64,000 nt of DNA from Sphingobacteriales bacterium. GTDB taxonomy: Bacteria > Bacteroidota > Bacteroidia > Chitinophagales > Chitinophagaceae. Positions 54,384 to 63,904 of the stretch are shown piece by piece (position 1 is the stretch's first letter; every line of letters begins with the position of its first letter). The translations under genes were made by a program, and so were the position numbers. The stretch lies in NCBI GenBank assembly GCA_027484425.1, contig JAIXSZ010000015.1, forward strand, positions 1-64,000, read 5' to 3'. The notes beneath the pieces were generated by a model. The model ran no database searches, was not told the DNA's origin, and saw only the letters and a list, made by a program, of their open reading frames with translations.

Positions 54384-54520
54384 TTCTTTCTTTTAAAATA
54401 TTGTATCCAAAGTTTTTTGGTTTTGGATTTTACGTACATTTGAATCCCACAAAACAAAAAATATTCTGATTTTGGGAAGAATTCCAAATTTTTTCATTGA
54501 ATCTTAACATTTTTTGATTT

Positions 54521-54536
54521 TTGGCTTCATTTTTGC
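54521..54536 (+). promoter_or_regulatory. Second sigma-54 promoter
   Basis: TTGGCTT-CATTT-TTGC at 54521-54536 keeps the invariant GG and GC with 10 bp between; the -24 box is one step from consensus. It precedes the DUF4783 gene by about 55 bp, and it rules out the TTG at 54521 as a start codon. Confidence 0.65.
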
Positions 54537-54592
54537 TGTTAGTAAGTTTGAGTGTAACAATGAAGAGTGAAGATGTTTATTTTAATGAGAGC

Positions 54593-54991
54593 ATGAAAAA
54601 AATTATTTTATTTGTAGTTAGTTGTACATTGTTTTTCTTTACGTTGCAAGCGCAAACAACTCGTCCTCCAATGGAAGAGGTGGTTAATGCTATTAAAAAC
54701 AACCGTATAGAAGATATGTCGAAGTATTTCGACAACATTGTGCCTGTTACTATCAACCATAATCAAACGATTTATAGCCGCAACCAGGCAGAAGCAGTCT
54801 TAAAAGACTTCTTCGAACGAAATATTCCAAAAGACTTTTTGATAATGGATAATGGTTCCCCAAACACAACATCAAAATTCATTATCGGAAGTCTAATAAC
54901 ACCTAGTGGCAATAAGTACAATGTATACATCCTGATGAAACAAAAAGACAATAATTTCTTTCTTCAGGAAATCAGAATAAACAGAGAATAG
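54593..54991 (+). CDS. DUF4783 secreted protein
   Basis: 132 aa from ATG 54593. Signal peptide to about LQAQ (residue 18). The body has the DUF4783 pattern, RIEDMSKYFDNIVPVTI and NQAEAVLKDFFER, a small alpha/beta fold seen in Bacteroidota periplasmic or outer-membrane-exported proteins. An in-frame ATG at 54560 would place the signal 11 residues in, so 54593 is preferred. A likely sigma-54 promoter lies just upstream. Confidence 0.75.
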   Translation: MKKIILFVVSCTLFFFTLQAQTTRPPMEEVVNAIKNNRIEDMSKYFDNIVPVTINHNQTIYSRNQAEAVLKDFFERNIPKDFLIMDNGSPNTTSKFIIGSLITPSGNKYNVYILMKQKDNNFFLQEIRINRE

Positions 54992-55205
54992 CCAATAAGT
55001 CATTATTGGTTATTTTTTTGCATTGCCATTCTATTCTTTTTAACATTCTCTCCTATTTTACCAATTGTAGTGATTGTATTATCGTCTTGCTCCCAATAAA
55101 CACTTCTACATACACACAAAAGGCAAACATAAAATATTGGCCAATTGATGTCAGTAGCAAAGGTTTTACTGATTCTACCCGATACTTTTCTATTTTTGAC
55201 ACACA

Positions 55206-56114
55206 ATGAAGAGTTTTTTTTTCTTAATAGCATTTTTATTTTCACTTTCATCTAGCGCACAGTACAGGGTTTTTTCTGGCAGAGTGATAGATCGTCAGCA
55301 CCAAGGCGTACCCTTTGCAGTAGTAGAAGTAAAGGATAAGCACCAAGGGGTATATTGCGATGAAAATGGTTTTTTTTCTTTTAGTGGTGATGCAGCCTTT
55401 ATAAATACTTTAGTCGTATCATGCATGGGCTACGAAAAAAAAGAAATCAATACAGACATTCTTCCTATTAACGATTCACTGATAATAGAATTAAGAACTA
55501 AAGTCGCCAACCTTAAAGAGGTGGCAATAACAAGCAAAAAAGGCTCACCAAAACAGGCTACATTAGGCAAAAACAGACGACAATTAAGCTATACAGGTGA
55601 TTGCTACCGTTATTATGGTTCTGAAACAGCCATTCGGCTAAAGGCAGATACTGCATTGAATGGTGGATTATTGAATGCCATTTATGTGTTCATCACAGAT
55701 GAGGGCGACTATACTACCCGTTTCAGGGTACATGTTTATCAGTGGGACACATTACCACAAAACGAGATAACAGATTCAAACCTTGTAGTAAGAGCCACCG
55801 AAGCGAATACCTGGGTTAAAATTGATGTAAGTAAGAAGAAAATACCTGTAGGCAAAGGACTATTCATATCTGTAGAATGGATAGCAGGTTTTGGCAACAC
55901 ACTTCAGTCGCTTCAGTCAGCCAAAAATCCAGAGGTTAGCAATTATAATGGGCAGGTGTTGGGATTAACTAGCGACTACGGTAAGCCATCGCGCACATAC
56001 AGCCGAAACCCGTTTAGCAAAAAATGGATCTATTACGATGCTGCCGAAGCACAACGTAAAGGAGGATATTTTCTAAACCCTATGATATACTGCACCTATA
56101 CTTATATAGACTAA
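55206..56114 (+). CDS. Exported protein with carboxypeptidase-D regulatory-like domain
   Basis: 302 aa. Signal peptide to about SSAQ (residue 18). The CarboxypepD_reg-like beta-sandwich is at about 20-100 (VFSGRVIDRQHQGVPFAVVEV, LVVSCMGYEKKEI). The remainder is a beta-rich domain resembling other Bacteroidota surface proteins without a catalytic motif. It is probably a periplasmic or surface scaffold. Confidence 0.65.
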   Translation: MKSFFFLIAFLFSLSSSAQYRVFSGRVIDRQHQGVPFAVVEVKDKHQGVYCDENGFFSFSGDAAFINTLVVSCMGYEKKEINTDILPINDSLIIELRTKVANLKEVAITSKKGSPKQATLGKNRRQLSYTGDCYRYYGSETAIRLKADTALNGGLLNAIYVFITDEGDYTTRFRVHVYQWDTLPQNEITDSNLVVRATEANTWVKIDVSKKKIPVGKGLFISVEWIAGFGNTLQSLQSAKNPEVSNYNGQVLGLTSDYGKPSRTYSRNPFSKKWIYYDAAEAQRKGGYFLNPMIYCTYTYID

Positions 56115-56289
56115 AGGTATTCATTATCCATGGTTAACCATAATCATTGTTGGTTGCCACAATTATGCTTACATTGCCTCTTGTTCTGCTTCGGTTGCTA
56201 TTTCGTGTAAAAAGCGCCCAATAGTGTATTTGATTGTGATCAAAGAGAATACAGTTTTTATTTTTTAATCTAATTTTATATTTTGTTTT

Positions 56290-57678
56290 ATGTCACGTAA
56301 TGTTACAATACAAGGAGCAGGTCTGGTAGGGTCGCTCCTTGCCATTATTCTGCGTAAACGCGGATATGAAGTATCGGTTTATGAGCGCCGCGCAGATATG
56401 CGTTTGGCCTCTGCTTATGCTGGTAAGTCTATCAATCTCGCTATGAGTGCTCGTGGTTGGAAAGCATTAGATCTGGCAGGTTTGCGGTCGGAAATAGCAC
56501 CCATTGCCATCCCGATGTATGGTCGTTATTTACATCAGGCAGACGGGCAAACAGCCTTTCAGCCATATAGCAAAAACAATGAGGCTATATATTCGGTTAG
56601 CCGCGGCGATCTCAATAAAAAGTTGATTTCTCTCGCCGAGTCTTCTGGTGCTAACATACATTTCAATCACCGCTGTACTCATGTAGATGTACCCAACAAT
56701 ACTATACACATGGTACATGAAGAAGAGGAAAAAACAGTTAAAGCTGACATACTATTTGGTGCAGATGGTGCATTCTCAGCCCTCCGCAATAGTTATACAC
56801 ACATGAATAGGGTAAACTGCGATCAGCACTATCTAGAATATGGATACAAAGAGCTTACCATTGTACCTGATGCAATGGGCAACTGGCAGATGGAGAAGGA
56901 AGCCCTACATATATGGCCAAGAGGTAAGTATATGATGATAGCCCTCCCAAACACGGATGGAACATTTACTTGCACTTTGTTTATGCCCTATGAAGGAGAG
57001 GTAGCATTCAGCAAACTTAACTCTGAGCAAGATGTTCATCAACTTTTCGATACACAGTTTGCAGATGCAAAAGTTATGATGCCAGGACTGATAGAGGACT
57101 TTTTTACAAATCCCACATCATCATTAGTTACCACCCATATCTTTCCTTGGCATTATCAAGACAAGAGTGCTCTTATAGGAGATGCGGCACACGCTATTGT
57201 ACCATTTTATGGTCAGGGTATGAATGCTGGTTTTGAAGATTGCTCAGTGCTGGCTGGGTTACTTGACGATGCCGCACAAAAAGGTGCAATAGATTGGGCT
57301 TCTATTCTACCTGAGTATCAGCGTCTACGCAAACCCAATGGTGATGCTGTAGGAGCATTGGCATTAGCTAACTTTATAGAAATGAGAGATAAAGTAGCGG
57401 ATCCTCGCTTCTTGGAACGTAAAAAAATAGAAAAAGAACTAGGTACTCGCTATCCCGAAAGATTTATTTCGGTTTACGAAATGGTATCTTTCAGCCATAT
57501 ACCTTACAATACAGCTATACAGTGCATTCAAGCACAAGATCGTCTTCTGGAGCAAATAATGAGTGAAGGTGATTTTTTTGCTAATATCGAACAAAGCAGC
57601 TTTTGCGATACACTGAGTACGTGGCTCACAGCCTATCACGAAGCAATACAACAATTGGATTTTGGGAATGAAGCCTGA
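56290..57678 (+). CDS. kmo: Kynurenine 3-monooxygenase
   Basis: 462 aa FAD-dependent monooxygenase. FAD motif GAGLVGSLLAIILRKRGYEVSVYERR at about 9-34, the second dinucleotide motif DILFGADGAFSALR, and the flavin motif LIGDAAHAIVPFYGQGMNAGFEDC near 300. It hydroxylates kynurenine to 3-hydroxykynurenine in tryptophan degradation, leading to quinolinate and NAD. The sister route nadA is in this window too. The stop overlaps the recJ start by 11 bp, so the two are co-translated. Confidence 0.92.
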   Translation: MSRNVTIQGAGLVGSLLAIILRKRGYEVSVYERRADMRLASAYAGKSINLAMSARGWKALDLAGLRSEIAPIAIPMYGRYLHQADGQTAFQPYSKNNEAIYSVSRGDLNKKLISLAESSGANIHFNHRCTHVDVPNNTIHMVHEEEEKTVKADILFGADGAFSALRNSYTHMNRVNCDQHYLEYGYKELTIVPDAMGNWQMEKEALHIWPRGKYMMIALPNTDGTFTCTLFMPYEGEVAFSKLNSEQDVHQLFDTQFADAKVMMPGLIEDFFTNPTSSLVTTHIFPWHYQDKSALIGDAAHAIVPFYGQGMNAGFEDCSVLAGLLDDAAQKGAIDWASILPEYQRLRKPNGDAVGALALANFIEMRDKVADPRFLERKKIEKELGTRYPERFISVYEMVSFSHIPYNTAIQCIQAQDRLLEQIMSEGDFFANIEQSSFCDTLSTWLTAYHEAIQQLDFGNEA

Positions 57679-59380
57679 TAAGAGATGGACAATAAAAGCC
57701 GCAGATGAAACAGTAGTAAACAGTCTATATAATGAATTGCAAGTACAGCCAGCCATTTGTAGGATGCTGGTGGTACGTGGGATAAGAGACTATGAGCGTG
57801 CAAGGCTATTCTTTCGTCCTGAGCTCTCTCACCTGCACGATCCATTCCTTATGAAAGGAATGAAAAAGGCGGTGGAGCGAATTACAGAAGCTATAGAATG
57901 GCACGAAAGAATATTGGTGTATGGCGACTATGATGTGGACGGCACTACAGCTGTATCGCTTGTGTATAGCTTCCTACGTAAAAACTACAAAGGAGAATTA
58001 GCCTACTATATTCCTCATCGATATCGCGAAGGATACGGAATATCTAGACAAGGTATAGACTATGCACATGCCAATGGTTATACCTTGATGATAACATTGG
58101 ACTGTGGAATAAAATCGGTGGAGATGATTACTTATGCTCAGTCTTTGGGCATAGAGGTTATTGTGTGCGATCACCACTTACCAGATGCACATTTGCCACC
58201 TGCATTTGCTATCCTAAACCCGAAACAAAAAGACTGCCCCTACCCATTCAAAGAGTTGAGTGGATGTGGCATAGGTTTTAAACTAGTATCTGCACTTGCT
58301 ATTTACTGGAAGCAGCCACTTGAAAACGTCTATACGTATCTTGATCTTGTAGCAACAAGTATCGCAGCAGACATTGTACCTATAGACGGAGAAAATAGGA
58401 TATTGGCTCATTATGGTGTAAAACAAATCAATGAATGTCCATGTTTGGCAATCGCTACACTGAAAGAATTGGGAGGAGTACAACGGTCGTTGTGTATCTC
58501 CGACTTGGTTTTTGTTATAGGACCTAGGGTTAATGCCGCAGGGCGTATGGATGATGCCAGAAAAGCTGTAGAGTTTTTTATTGAATGCGATCCAGATAAA
58601 GTGCCAGCGCTTGCTGCTGCGCTTCATTCAGATAATGATGACAGAAAAGAAGTCGATAAAAGTATAACAGAAGAAGCCCTTGCAATATTGAATGATGACA
58701 AAGATGCAAGGCTAAAAAAATCGACAGTGCTTTTCAGGGCACATTGGCACAAAGGCGTGGTGGGAATTGTGGCATCTCGCCTTATAGACCATTATTATCG
58801 ACCTACTATTGTGCTCACATCTGCTAATGGCAAAGCTACGGGTTCAGCCAGGTCTGTGGCTGGGTTTAATATATATGAAGCTATACATGAGTGCAGAGAT
58901 ATTCTAGAAAATTACGGAGGTCACTTCTTCGCAGCAGGTATGACGCTCGATGAAAACAGAGTTGATGAGTTTATTGAAAGGTTTGAGCAAGCGGTATCTG
59001 CAACAATTACTGAAGAGCAGCAAGTTCCCGAAATAGAAATTGACGCAGAGATTCCTTTATCGTTAGTTAAACCAGCATTCTTCAACCTTCTTAAACAATT
59101 TGAACCTTTTGGACCAGCAAATATGAAACCGGTGTTTCTTACGAGGGGGCTTTACGACTATCAGGGGTCCTCTATAGTCGTAAAAGAGCAGCACTTACGC
59201 ATTGTGGCTCACCAACCTAACGGAGCTATAATTGAGGGTATTGGTTTCGGCATAGGAGACAAATATGAATTAGTAAGAAATGGACCTTTTGACATGGTAT
59301 ATAATATAGAGGAAAACGAGCACAACGGAAATACTCGTCTTCAAGTAAGAGTAGTAGACATAAAAAAGTCGGAAAGCTGA
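57668..59380 (+). CDS. recJ: Single-strand-specific exonuclease RecJ
   Basis: 570 aa from ATG 57668 (a TTG at 57662 could add two residues). DHH-family phosphoesterase: metal-binding motifs VYGDYDVDGTTAV near 84-96, ITLDCGIKSVEM, and VCDHHLPDAHLPPAFAILNPK near 163-183. A DHHA1-type block with ENYGGHFFAAGMTL and a C-terminal OB-like domain follow. It digests single-stranded DNA 5'-3' in recombination and mismatch repair. It overlaps kmo by 11 bp. Confidence 0.93.
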   Translation: MKPDKRWTIKAADETVVNSLYNELQVQPAICRMLVVRGIRDYERARLFFRPELSHLHDPFLMKGMKKAVERITEAIEWHERILVYGDYDVDGTTAVSLVYSFLRKNYKGELAYYIPHRYREGYGISRQGIDYAHANGYTLMITLDCGIKSVEMITYAQSLGIEVIVCDHHLPDAHLPPAFAILNPKQKDCPYPFKELSGCGIGFKLVSALAIYWKQPLENVYTYLDLVATSIAADIVPIDGENRILAHYGVKQINECPCLAIATLKELGGVQRSLCISDLVFVIGPRVNAAGRMDDARKAVEFFIECDPDKVPALAAALHSDNDDRKEVDKSITEEALAILNDDKDARLKKSTVLFRAHWHKGVVGIVASRLIDHYYRPTIVLTSANGKATGSARSVAGFNIYEAIHECRDILENYGGHFFAAGMTLDENRVDEFIERFEQAVSATITEEQQVPEIEIDAEIPLSLVKPAFFNLLKQFEPFGPANMKPVFLTRGLYDYQGSSIVVKEQHLRIVAHQPNGAIIEGIGFGIGDKYELVRNGPFDMVYNIEENEHNGNTRLQVRVVDIKKSES

Positions 59381-59398
59381 ATTAGCCTTCCGACTTTT
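59364..59398. terminator. Hairpin overlapping the recJ 3' end, shared with manC
   Basis: AAAAGTCGGAA (59364-59374) and TTCCGACTTTT (59388-59398) form an 11-bp stem; the recJ stop lies inside the loop. It can act as a terminator for recJ and for manC on the bottom strand. Confidence 0.7.
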
Positions 59399-59424
59399 GT
59401 TTAGTAGAAAAATCTTGTTGATCG

Positions 59425-60510
59425 CTAAAGATATTTATCGCCCATATTCCGTTTCACTTCAGCCACATATTCTTTTATTTGTTGTTCTCGGTTACGTTCG
59501 CATATCAGTAGTACATCTGGGGTATCTATCACAATAAATTTTTCCAATCCCTGCAATACCACCAGTTTGTCGTTGGGTGCTTTTACCATACACTCAGTAG
59601 CATCTATTACCATTACATTTTTTCCCAACACAGCATTGCCGAGGTAGTCTTTATCACAGTTGTCATACGCCGACTCCCAAGTACCAAGGTCGCACCACCC
59701 GAAGTAAGCAGGTATCACATACACGTTGCGAGCTTTTTCCATAATGCCATAATCTATAGAAATATTGGTGCAATGAGGGTATAAACGCACAATAGCATCG
59801 TGTTCTGCAGGAGTGTTGTATTGCTCAGTAGCTTGCAGAAACACTTCGTGCATTTCAGGAAGGTAGTTTTTAAGAGCTTCCATAATTGTTTGTACGTTCC
59901 AAACAAATATTCCCGAGTTCCAAAGAAAATCGCCACTTTTTAGGAATGTTCTTGCCAATTCCAAAGGTGGTTTTTCCGTAAATGTTTTCACTCGGTATAT
60001 CTTGTCTATTTCTTGCTCCACATCATACTGAATATATCCATATCCAGTATCAGGCCGGGTTGGTTTTATACCCAGTGTCAGCAGTGATTTATGCTTAGAT
60101 ACAAATTCTAGTGCCTCATGCGCACTGCGCTCAAAGGCATGTTCATCCATGATAAGGTGGTCTGCGGGAGACATTATAATGTTCGCATCTGGATTTAGAG
60201 CCATTATTTTGTGTGCAAAATATGCTGCGCAAGGTGCAGTATTCTTTCGGGAAGGCTCACTTATTATGTTAGCATCATTTATTTCGGGAATTTGCTCTCG
60301 CAGCGTATCCATATACTGCTCATTCGTGATGAAGTATATGTTTTCCTTGGGGCATATATGTTTAAATCGGTTGTACGTCCATTGTATTAGAGACTTACCT
60401 GTACCTAGCAGATCCAAGAATTGTTTAGGAAGATTAGTACGACTCTCTGGCCAAAATCTGCTGCCTATACCACCAGCCATTATGGCTACATAATTGTTTT
60501 GAATGTTCAT
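59425..60510 (-). CDS. manC: Mannose-1-phosphate guanylyltransferase
   Basis: 361 aa, reverse strand. It makes GDP-mannose from mannose-1-phosphate and GTP for surface glycans. The nucleotidyltransferase start IMAGGIGSRFWPESRTNLPKQF is the GMP-binding loop family signature, and SDFLWNSGIFVW-type and PADHLI motifs are present (MSPADHLIMD). The short form lacks the C-terminal isomerase domain of bifunctional ManC/AlgA. Cytoplasmic. Confidence 0.92.
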   Translation of the reverse strand: MNIQNNYVAIMAGGIGSRFWPESRTNLPKQFLDLLGTGKSLIQWTYNRFKHICPKENIYFITNEQYMDTLREQIPEINDANIISEPSRKNTAPCAAYFAHKIMALNPDANIIMSPADHLIMDEHAFERSAHEALEFVSKHKSLLTLGIKPTRPDTGYGYIQYDVEQEIDKIYRVKTFTEKPPLELARTFLKSGDFLWNSGIFVWNVQTIMEALKNYLPEMHEVFLQATEQYNTPAEHDAIVRLYPHCTNISIDYGIMEKARNVYVIPAYFGWCDLGTWESAYDNCDKDYLGNAVLGKNVMVIDATECMVKAPNDKLVVLQGLEKFIVIDTPDVLLICERNREQQIKEYVAEVKRNMGDKYL

Positions 60511-60696
60511 TGCAGTGTATCAATCAGTGTGTGGTAGATCTACTTAGTATTCTTAACTAGTTACCGTTTACCAATTACTTTTAACGGGTTTGTTTACAGA
60601 TAAAATGAACTATAAAATTAGCACTTTTTCGGCTTATATACCATTAATGCAATCGGCGACCAACGGTCGCCGATTAAAATGCTATATTCAGAAGTG

Positions 60697-61287
60697 TTAT
60701 TCTGCTTCGGCTACTACTTCTTTAACCTCGGGTATCATACGCTTCATCATACCTTCAATTCCTGTTTTCAGAGTTATCATTGACGATGGACAACCAGAGC
60801 AAGACCCTTGCAACATCAGCTTTACAGTACCATTATCAAACCCCTTGAAGCTAATAGCACCACCATCCATTTCTACTGCAGGTTTTACATAGTTTTCTAG
60901 CAGTTCTTTTATTCGCACCACAACATCTGTGTCGTCAGCACTTGCTATATTACTTTCTTTGGGTGCTATTATTTGATCTTCGTTTATTACTGCTTTGCCT
61001 TCTTCCAGGTATTCTTTCAGAAACTGGCGCACAGATGGTATTACATCATCCCAGTTAGTTTCAGGCGTTTTAGACAGAGTCACAAAATTGCTAGCTATAA
61101 ACACGCTTCTTATAAAAGGAAATGCAAATAACTCTTTAGCTAGTGGAGAAGGACCAGCAGCGGATTCATCTGGAAAATCAATGCTTTTGCCTGGATATAG
61201 AAGTTTGTTGGCCACAAACTTCATAGTTTCAGGGTTGGGGGTCATCTCTGTATATATACTTACTATTGTATTACCTGTCTTTAACAT
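60697..61287 (-). CDS. NifU-family Fe-S cluster carrier (Nfu type)
   Basis: 196 aa from the Met at 61287 (the frame is open 36 codons further upstream but the extra residues look non-family). N-terminal Nfu-N part (MTPNPETMKFVANKLL, LAKELFAFPFIRSVFI) and C-terminal NifU domain with the Fe-S cluster ligands C-x2-C in GSCSGCPSS. It carries and delivers assembled Fe-S clusters. Normal length. Confidence 0.9.
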   Translation of the reverse strand: MLKTGNTIVSIYTEMTPNPETMKFVANKLLYPGKSIDFPDESAAGPSPLAKELFAFPFIRSVFIASNFVTLSKTPETNWDDVIPSVRQFLKEYLEEGKAVINEDQIIAPKESNIASADDTDVVVRIKELLENYVKPAVEMDGGAISFKGFDNGTVKLMLQGSCSGCPSSMITLKTGIEGMMKRMIPEVKEVVAEAE

Positions 61288-61441
61288 TGCTGAGATATTT
61301 GCCACAAAAATACTGAAATATTGCCGTACACAGAATTGTAAAAACTGATACGAATAGTGAGGATACTGATAATAAGCAACCACCCCAAAAAGCACCCTTT
61401 GTGTCTACTAAATGGGTGTTTTTTGGACAATTTAAAAAATG

Positions 61442-62923
61442 TTAATTTGTGATATCATCGCTTAGCACCCATTTTTTTTCATTTAAGTGGGTAACTGTCA
61501 CGTTTATATTGTATCTAGTTTTGAGGTGTATTGCCAGCTGATTAGCAGCATATACAGACCTATGTTGACCACCTGTGCACCCAAAGGAAACACTAAGCTG
61601 TTCAAAACCTCTGGCAATGTAGTCTTCAACATTTATGGCTACCAAGGCATAAACATGATTCATAAAGTCTGGCATTTTGGTCTCTCGTTCCAAAAACTGA
61701 CGCACCAATTCTTCATTGCCAGTAAGATGTTTGTAGGCTGCATATCTTCCTGGATTAAGTATTCCACGGCAGTCAAATACAAATCCACCACCATGTGGGC
61801 TGGCTGTTTTAGGTACTCCACCTTTGTATGAAAAGCTGCAAATATGCACCTCTAGTTTGCATTCTTTGTCCGCAGCCACAGTAGCATACCTATCTTGCAT
61901 CTCTTTAGATGATACTTTCTCTAATAAAGAACGCAACTCTGGGTAGGCGGGTGTCTGGGGATGGTTTGACAGAAAAGAGTCAAGATTTTTCAACGCAGGG
62001 CCAATGCTGGTCAAAAAGTGTGCTTTGTGTTGCAGTAAACCTCTGAATCCGTAAGAGCCTAAAACCTGCAGCAATCGTACCAACACAAACTGCACATAAC
62101 CTCTTCTGAAGTGAATTTCATCCATCCTAGGTACATGAAGGTCGGCAAGACTGCTAATGTAGCCATTTAGCAAGTCTTCTTTCCAAGCTTCTGGTAGTTG
62201 TGCTTTGGCTTGCCACAGCAGAGATGCCAGGTCATATTGTGGAGGCCCCTGCATACAGCCTTGGTAATCAATGAAATAGATTTTACCATCATACACCATA
62301 ATGTTTCTACTTTGAAAATCGCGAAACATAAGTGTTTGAGGTTGTACTCTACCTAAATCTTTGCTCAACAACTCCATTTCGCTTATTAGCAATGATCGAT
62401 CGTATGGAATATTTTGTAGGTCAGCAAAATAGTACTTGAAATACAAAAGATCTGACATAATAGCCTTTTCGTCAAACTGTTTTGAAGCAAAGCACTGTTT
62501 ATAATCAGCTTCTCTGCCCGCTATCCATTGCAGTTTGGCTAGTTGTGTTAGCGATTTGTGGTAGAGTTTGCGATTAGTTTCTGTAAACCCATCTTTTGTA
62601 ATCAAGTCGAATAGAGAGGTATCGCCAAGGTCCTGTTGCAGGTAAGCTCTACGGTCTTTATTTATAGCAAATATCTCTGGCACATTTACCTGATGCTTGC
62701 GCAGCAGCTCAGTGAAATAAAAAAAGGTATTGTTTTCTGCTATATTTGTGTTGTAGGTTCCTATTGCAGTAACCTTTCCGGCTGTTAGACGATAATATCT
62801 TCTGTCTGAACCAGACACAGCAAGTGCTTCTATCGATTCTGGTGTTTTCTCAAAATGTTCCTCAAATAGTTTTTCAAGGATAACAGTAACCTGTACGGTG
62901 GTTTTATTAGGAGTCATGTTCAT
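61442..62923 (-). CDS. Fusion of AmgK-type sugar kinase and RapZ C-terminal domain
   Basis: 493 aa from ATG 62923 (ATG 62938 is an alternative). Residues about 10-330 are an aminoglycoside-phosphotransferase-like kinase with SDRRYYRL, the catalytic loop LMFRDFQSRNIM and IDYQG metal site, as in AmgK, the MurNAc/GlcNAc anomeric kinase of peptidoglycan recycling. Residues about 375-490 match the RapZ C-terminal domain (SFSYKGG, HGGGFVFDCRGILNPG, FGCTGGQHRSVY), which in E. coli binds glucosamine-6-phosphate. The combination suggests cell-wall sugar recycling sensed in one protein. It overlaps sixA by 17 bp. Confidence 0.85.
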   Translation of the reverse strand: MNMTPNKTTVQVTVILEKLFEEHFEKTPESIEALAVSGSDRRYYRLTAGKVTAIGTYNTNIAENNTFFYFTELLRKHQVNVPEIFAINKDRRAYLQQDLGDTSLFDLITKDGFTETNRKLYHKSLTQLAKLQWIAGREADYKQCFASKQFDEKAIMSDLLYFKYYFADLQNIPYDRSLLISEMELLSKDLGRVQPQTLMFRDFQSRNIMVYDGKIYFIDYQGCMQGPPQYDLASLLWQAKAQLPEAWKEDLLNGYISSLADLHVPRMDEIHFRRGYVQFVLVRLLQVLGSYGFRGLLQHKAHFLTSIGPALKNLDSFLSNHPQTPAYPELRSLLEKVSSKEMQDRYATVAADKECKLEVHICSFSYKGGVPKTASPHGGGFVFDCRGILNPGRYAAYKHLTGNEELVRQFLERETKMPDFMNHVYALVAINVEDYIARGFEQLSVSFGCTGGQHRSVYAANQLAIHLKTRYNINVTVTHLNEKKWVLSDDITN

Positions 62924-63413
62924 TTTTAGGATAATCAAATATTATTACTTTTCTTTTCGAAACAGGGAAATCTTCCCATCTGTCAGATTCAAATGTAGCG
63001 GCAACTATACCACATGTAGGCATGTTATTGGTAAAAAAGTGGGGAGAAAGTTGGTTCACAAACTCAGTTATTCCCGGATTATGTGCTACAATTAAGACTG
63101 TTTTTATACTGTTTTTTACTACATAGAGGGTTTCTTCTATTACAGATGGTATGCAATGGTACAATTTGTCCTCCCACTGCACTAGAGCAACATCATAGCC
63201 AGATTGCTGAGCAATATAAGATGCCGTTTCTCTTGTTCTTTTTGCAGTGCTTGATATAATTAGTTCAGGGATAAGACCTGCTTTTACTAGACGGGCTCCC
63301 ATGGCTGGTGCATCTTTAGCTCCTCTCTCATTAAGCGGTCTGTCAAAATCGCTTTGAAGCGGGTTTGCCCAACTAGATTTTGCATGCCGTACTATAATTA
63401 GCGTCCGCTTCAT
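62907..63413 (-). CDS. sixA: SixA-type phosphohistidine phosphatase
   Basis: 168 aa, reverse strand. Histidine-phosphatase fold with the catalytic RHAKSS near the N-terminus, a second catalytic His in VAHNPGIT, and the Glu/Arg positions in STAKRTRETAS. SixA removes phosphate from histidine phosphotransfer domains. It is the first gene of a two-gene unit with the kinase-RapZ fusion, whose start overlaps its 3' end. An HPt-containing hybrid kinase is elsewhere in the window, but a link is only inference. Confidence 0.85.
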   Translation of the reverse strand: MKRTLIIVRHAKSSWANPLQSDFDRPLNERGAKDAPAMGARLVKAGLIPELIISSTAKRTRETASYIAQQSGYDVALVQWEDKLYHCIPSVIEETLYVVKNSIKTVLIVAHNPGITEFVNQLSPHFFTNNMPTCGIVAATFESDRWEDFPVSKRKVIIFDYPKNEHDS

Positions 63414-63526
63414 AATGCGTATTCACTGTAGATTACAGTTTATTTTTGTAAAAGACAATTCCCAGTAACTACTGTTGCCCAAATTGAACGTGCAAATTAC
63501 GCAAAAACCTGCCACATGAGGGTAGT

Positions 63527-63904
63527 TTAACTTTCTTCACTATAAAGGTCTCGTTCTAGTATCTCCATGCTTATTATATCTATAGCTTCTATCATTTTGG
63601 GGGTCACATTCAGCAAAGTGTCTGTTTCGCTTTCTTTTAGCGATGCAAGGACCTTACCTTTTACACCGGTAAAGACCAAAGATCTTCCCATTGAGTAACA
63701 TTCTTCATGCATTTCTATCAAGCTCAGCTTTGCATCATCTTCTATAGTTTTACAATTCTGAAAGTCTACGATAAAACTTTGACTGCCACTTTGTCTCATT
63801 TTTTCAAACATGGCGCGCAAATCCTCTGCCATATTTGCTGTAATAGTTTCAGATTCGGGAGTAATAACCGAAAAGGTGTCTCTGGTATCAATTTTGAAGT
63901 CCAT
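63527..63904 (-). CDS. STAS-domain protein (anti-anti-sigma-like)
   Basis: 125 aa from ATG 63904 (the frame extends 13 residues upstream). A STAS-like fold: beta start DFKIDTRDTFSVITPES, then QSFIVDFQNCKTIEDDAKLSLIEMHEECYSMG, which has the conserved D-x-S/T-type region (DFQNCKTIEDDA without the usual phospho-Ser). It may bind an anti-sigma factor or other partner but lacks the obvious phosphorylation site. Nothing is seen between 63905 and the window end. Confidence 0.7.
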   Translation of the reverse strand: MDFKIDTRDTFSVITPESETITANMAEDLRAMFEKMRQSGSQSFIVDFQNCKTIEDDAKLSLIEMHEECYSMGRSLVFTGVKGKVLASLKESETDTLLNVTPKMIEAIDIISMEILERDLYSEES

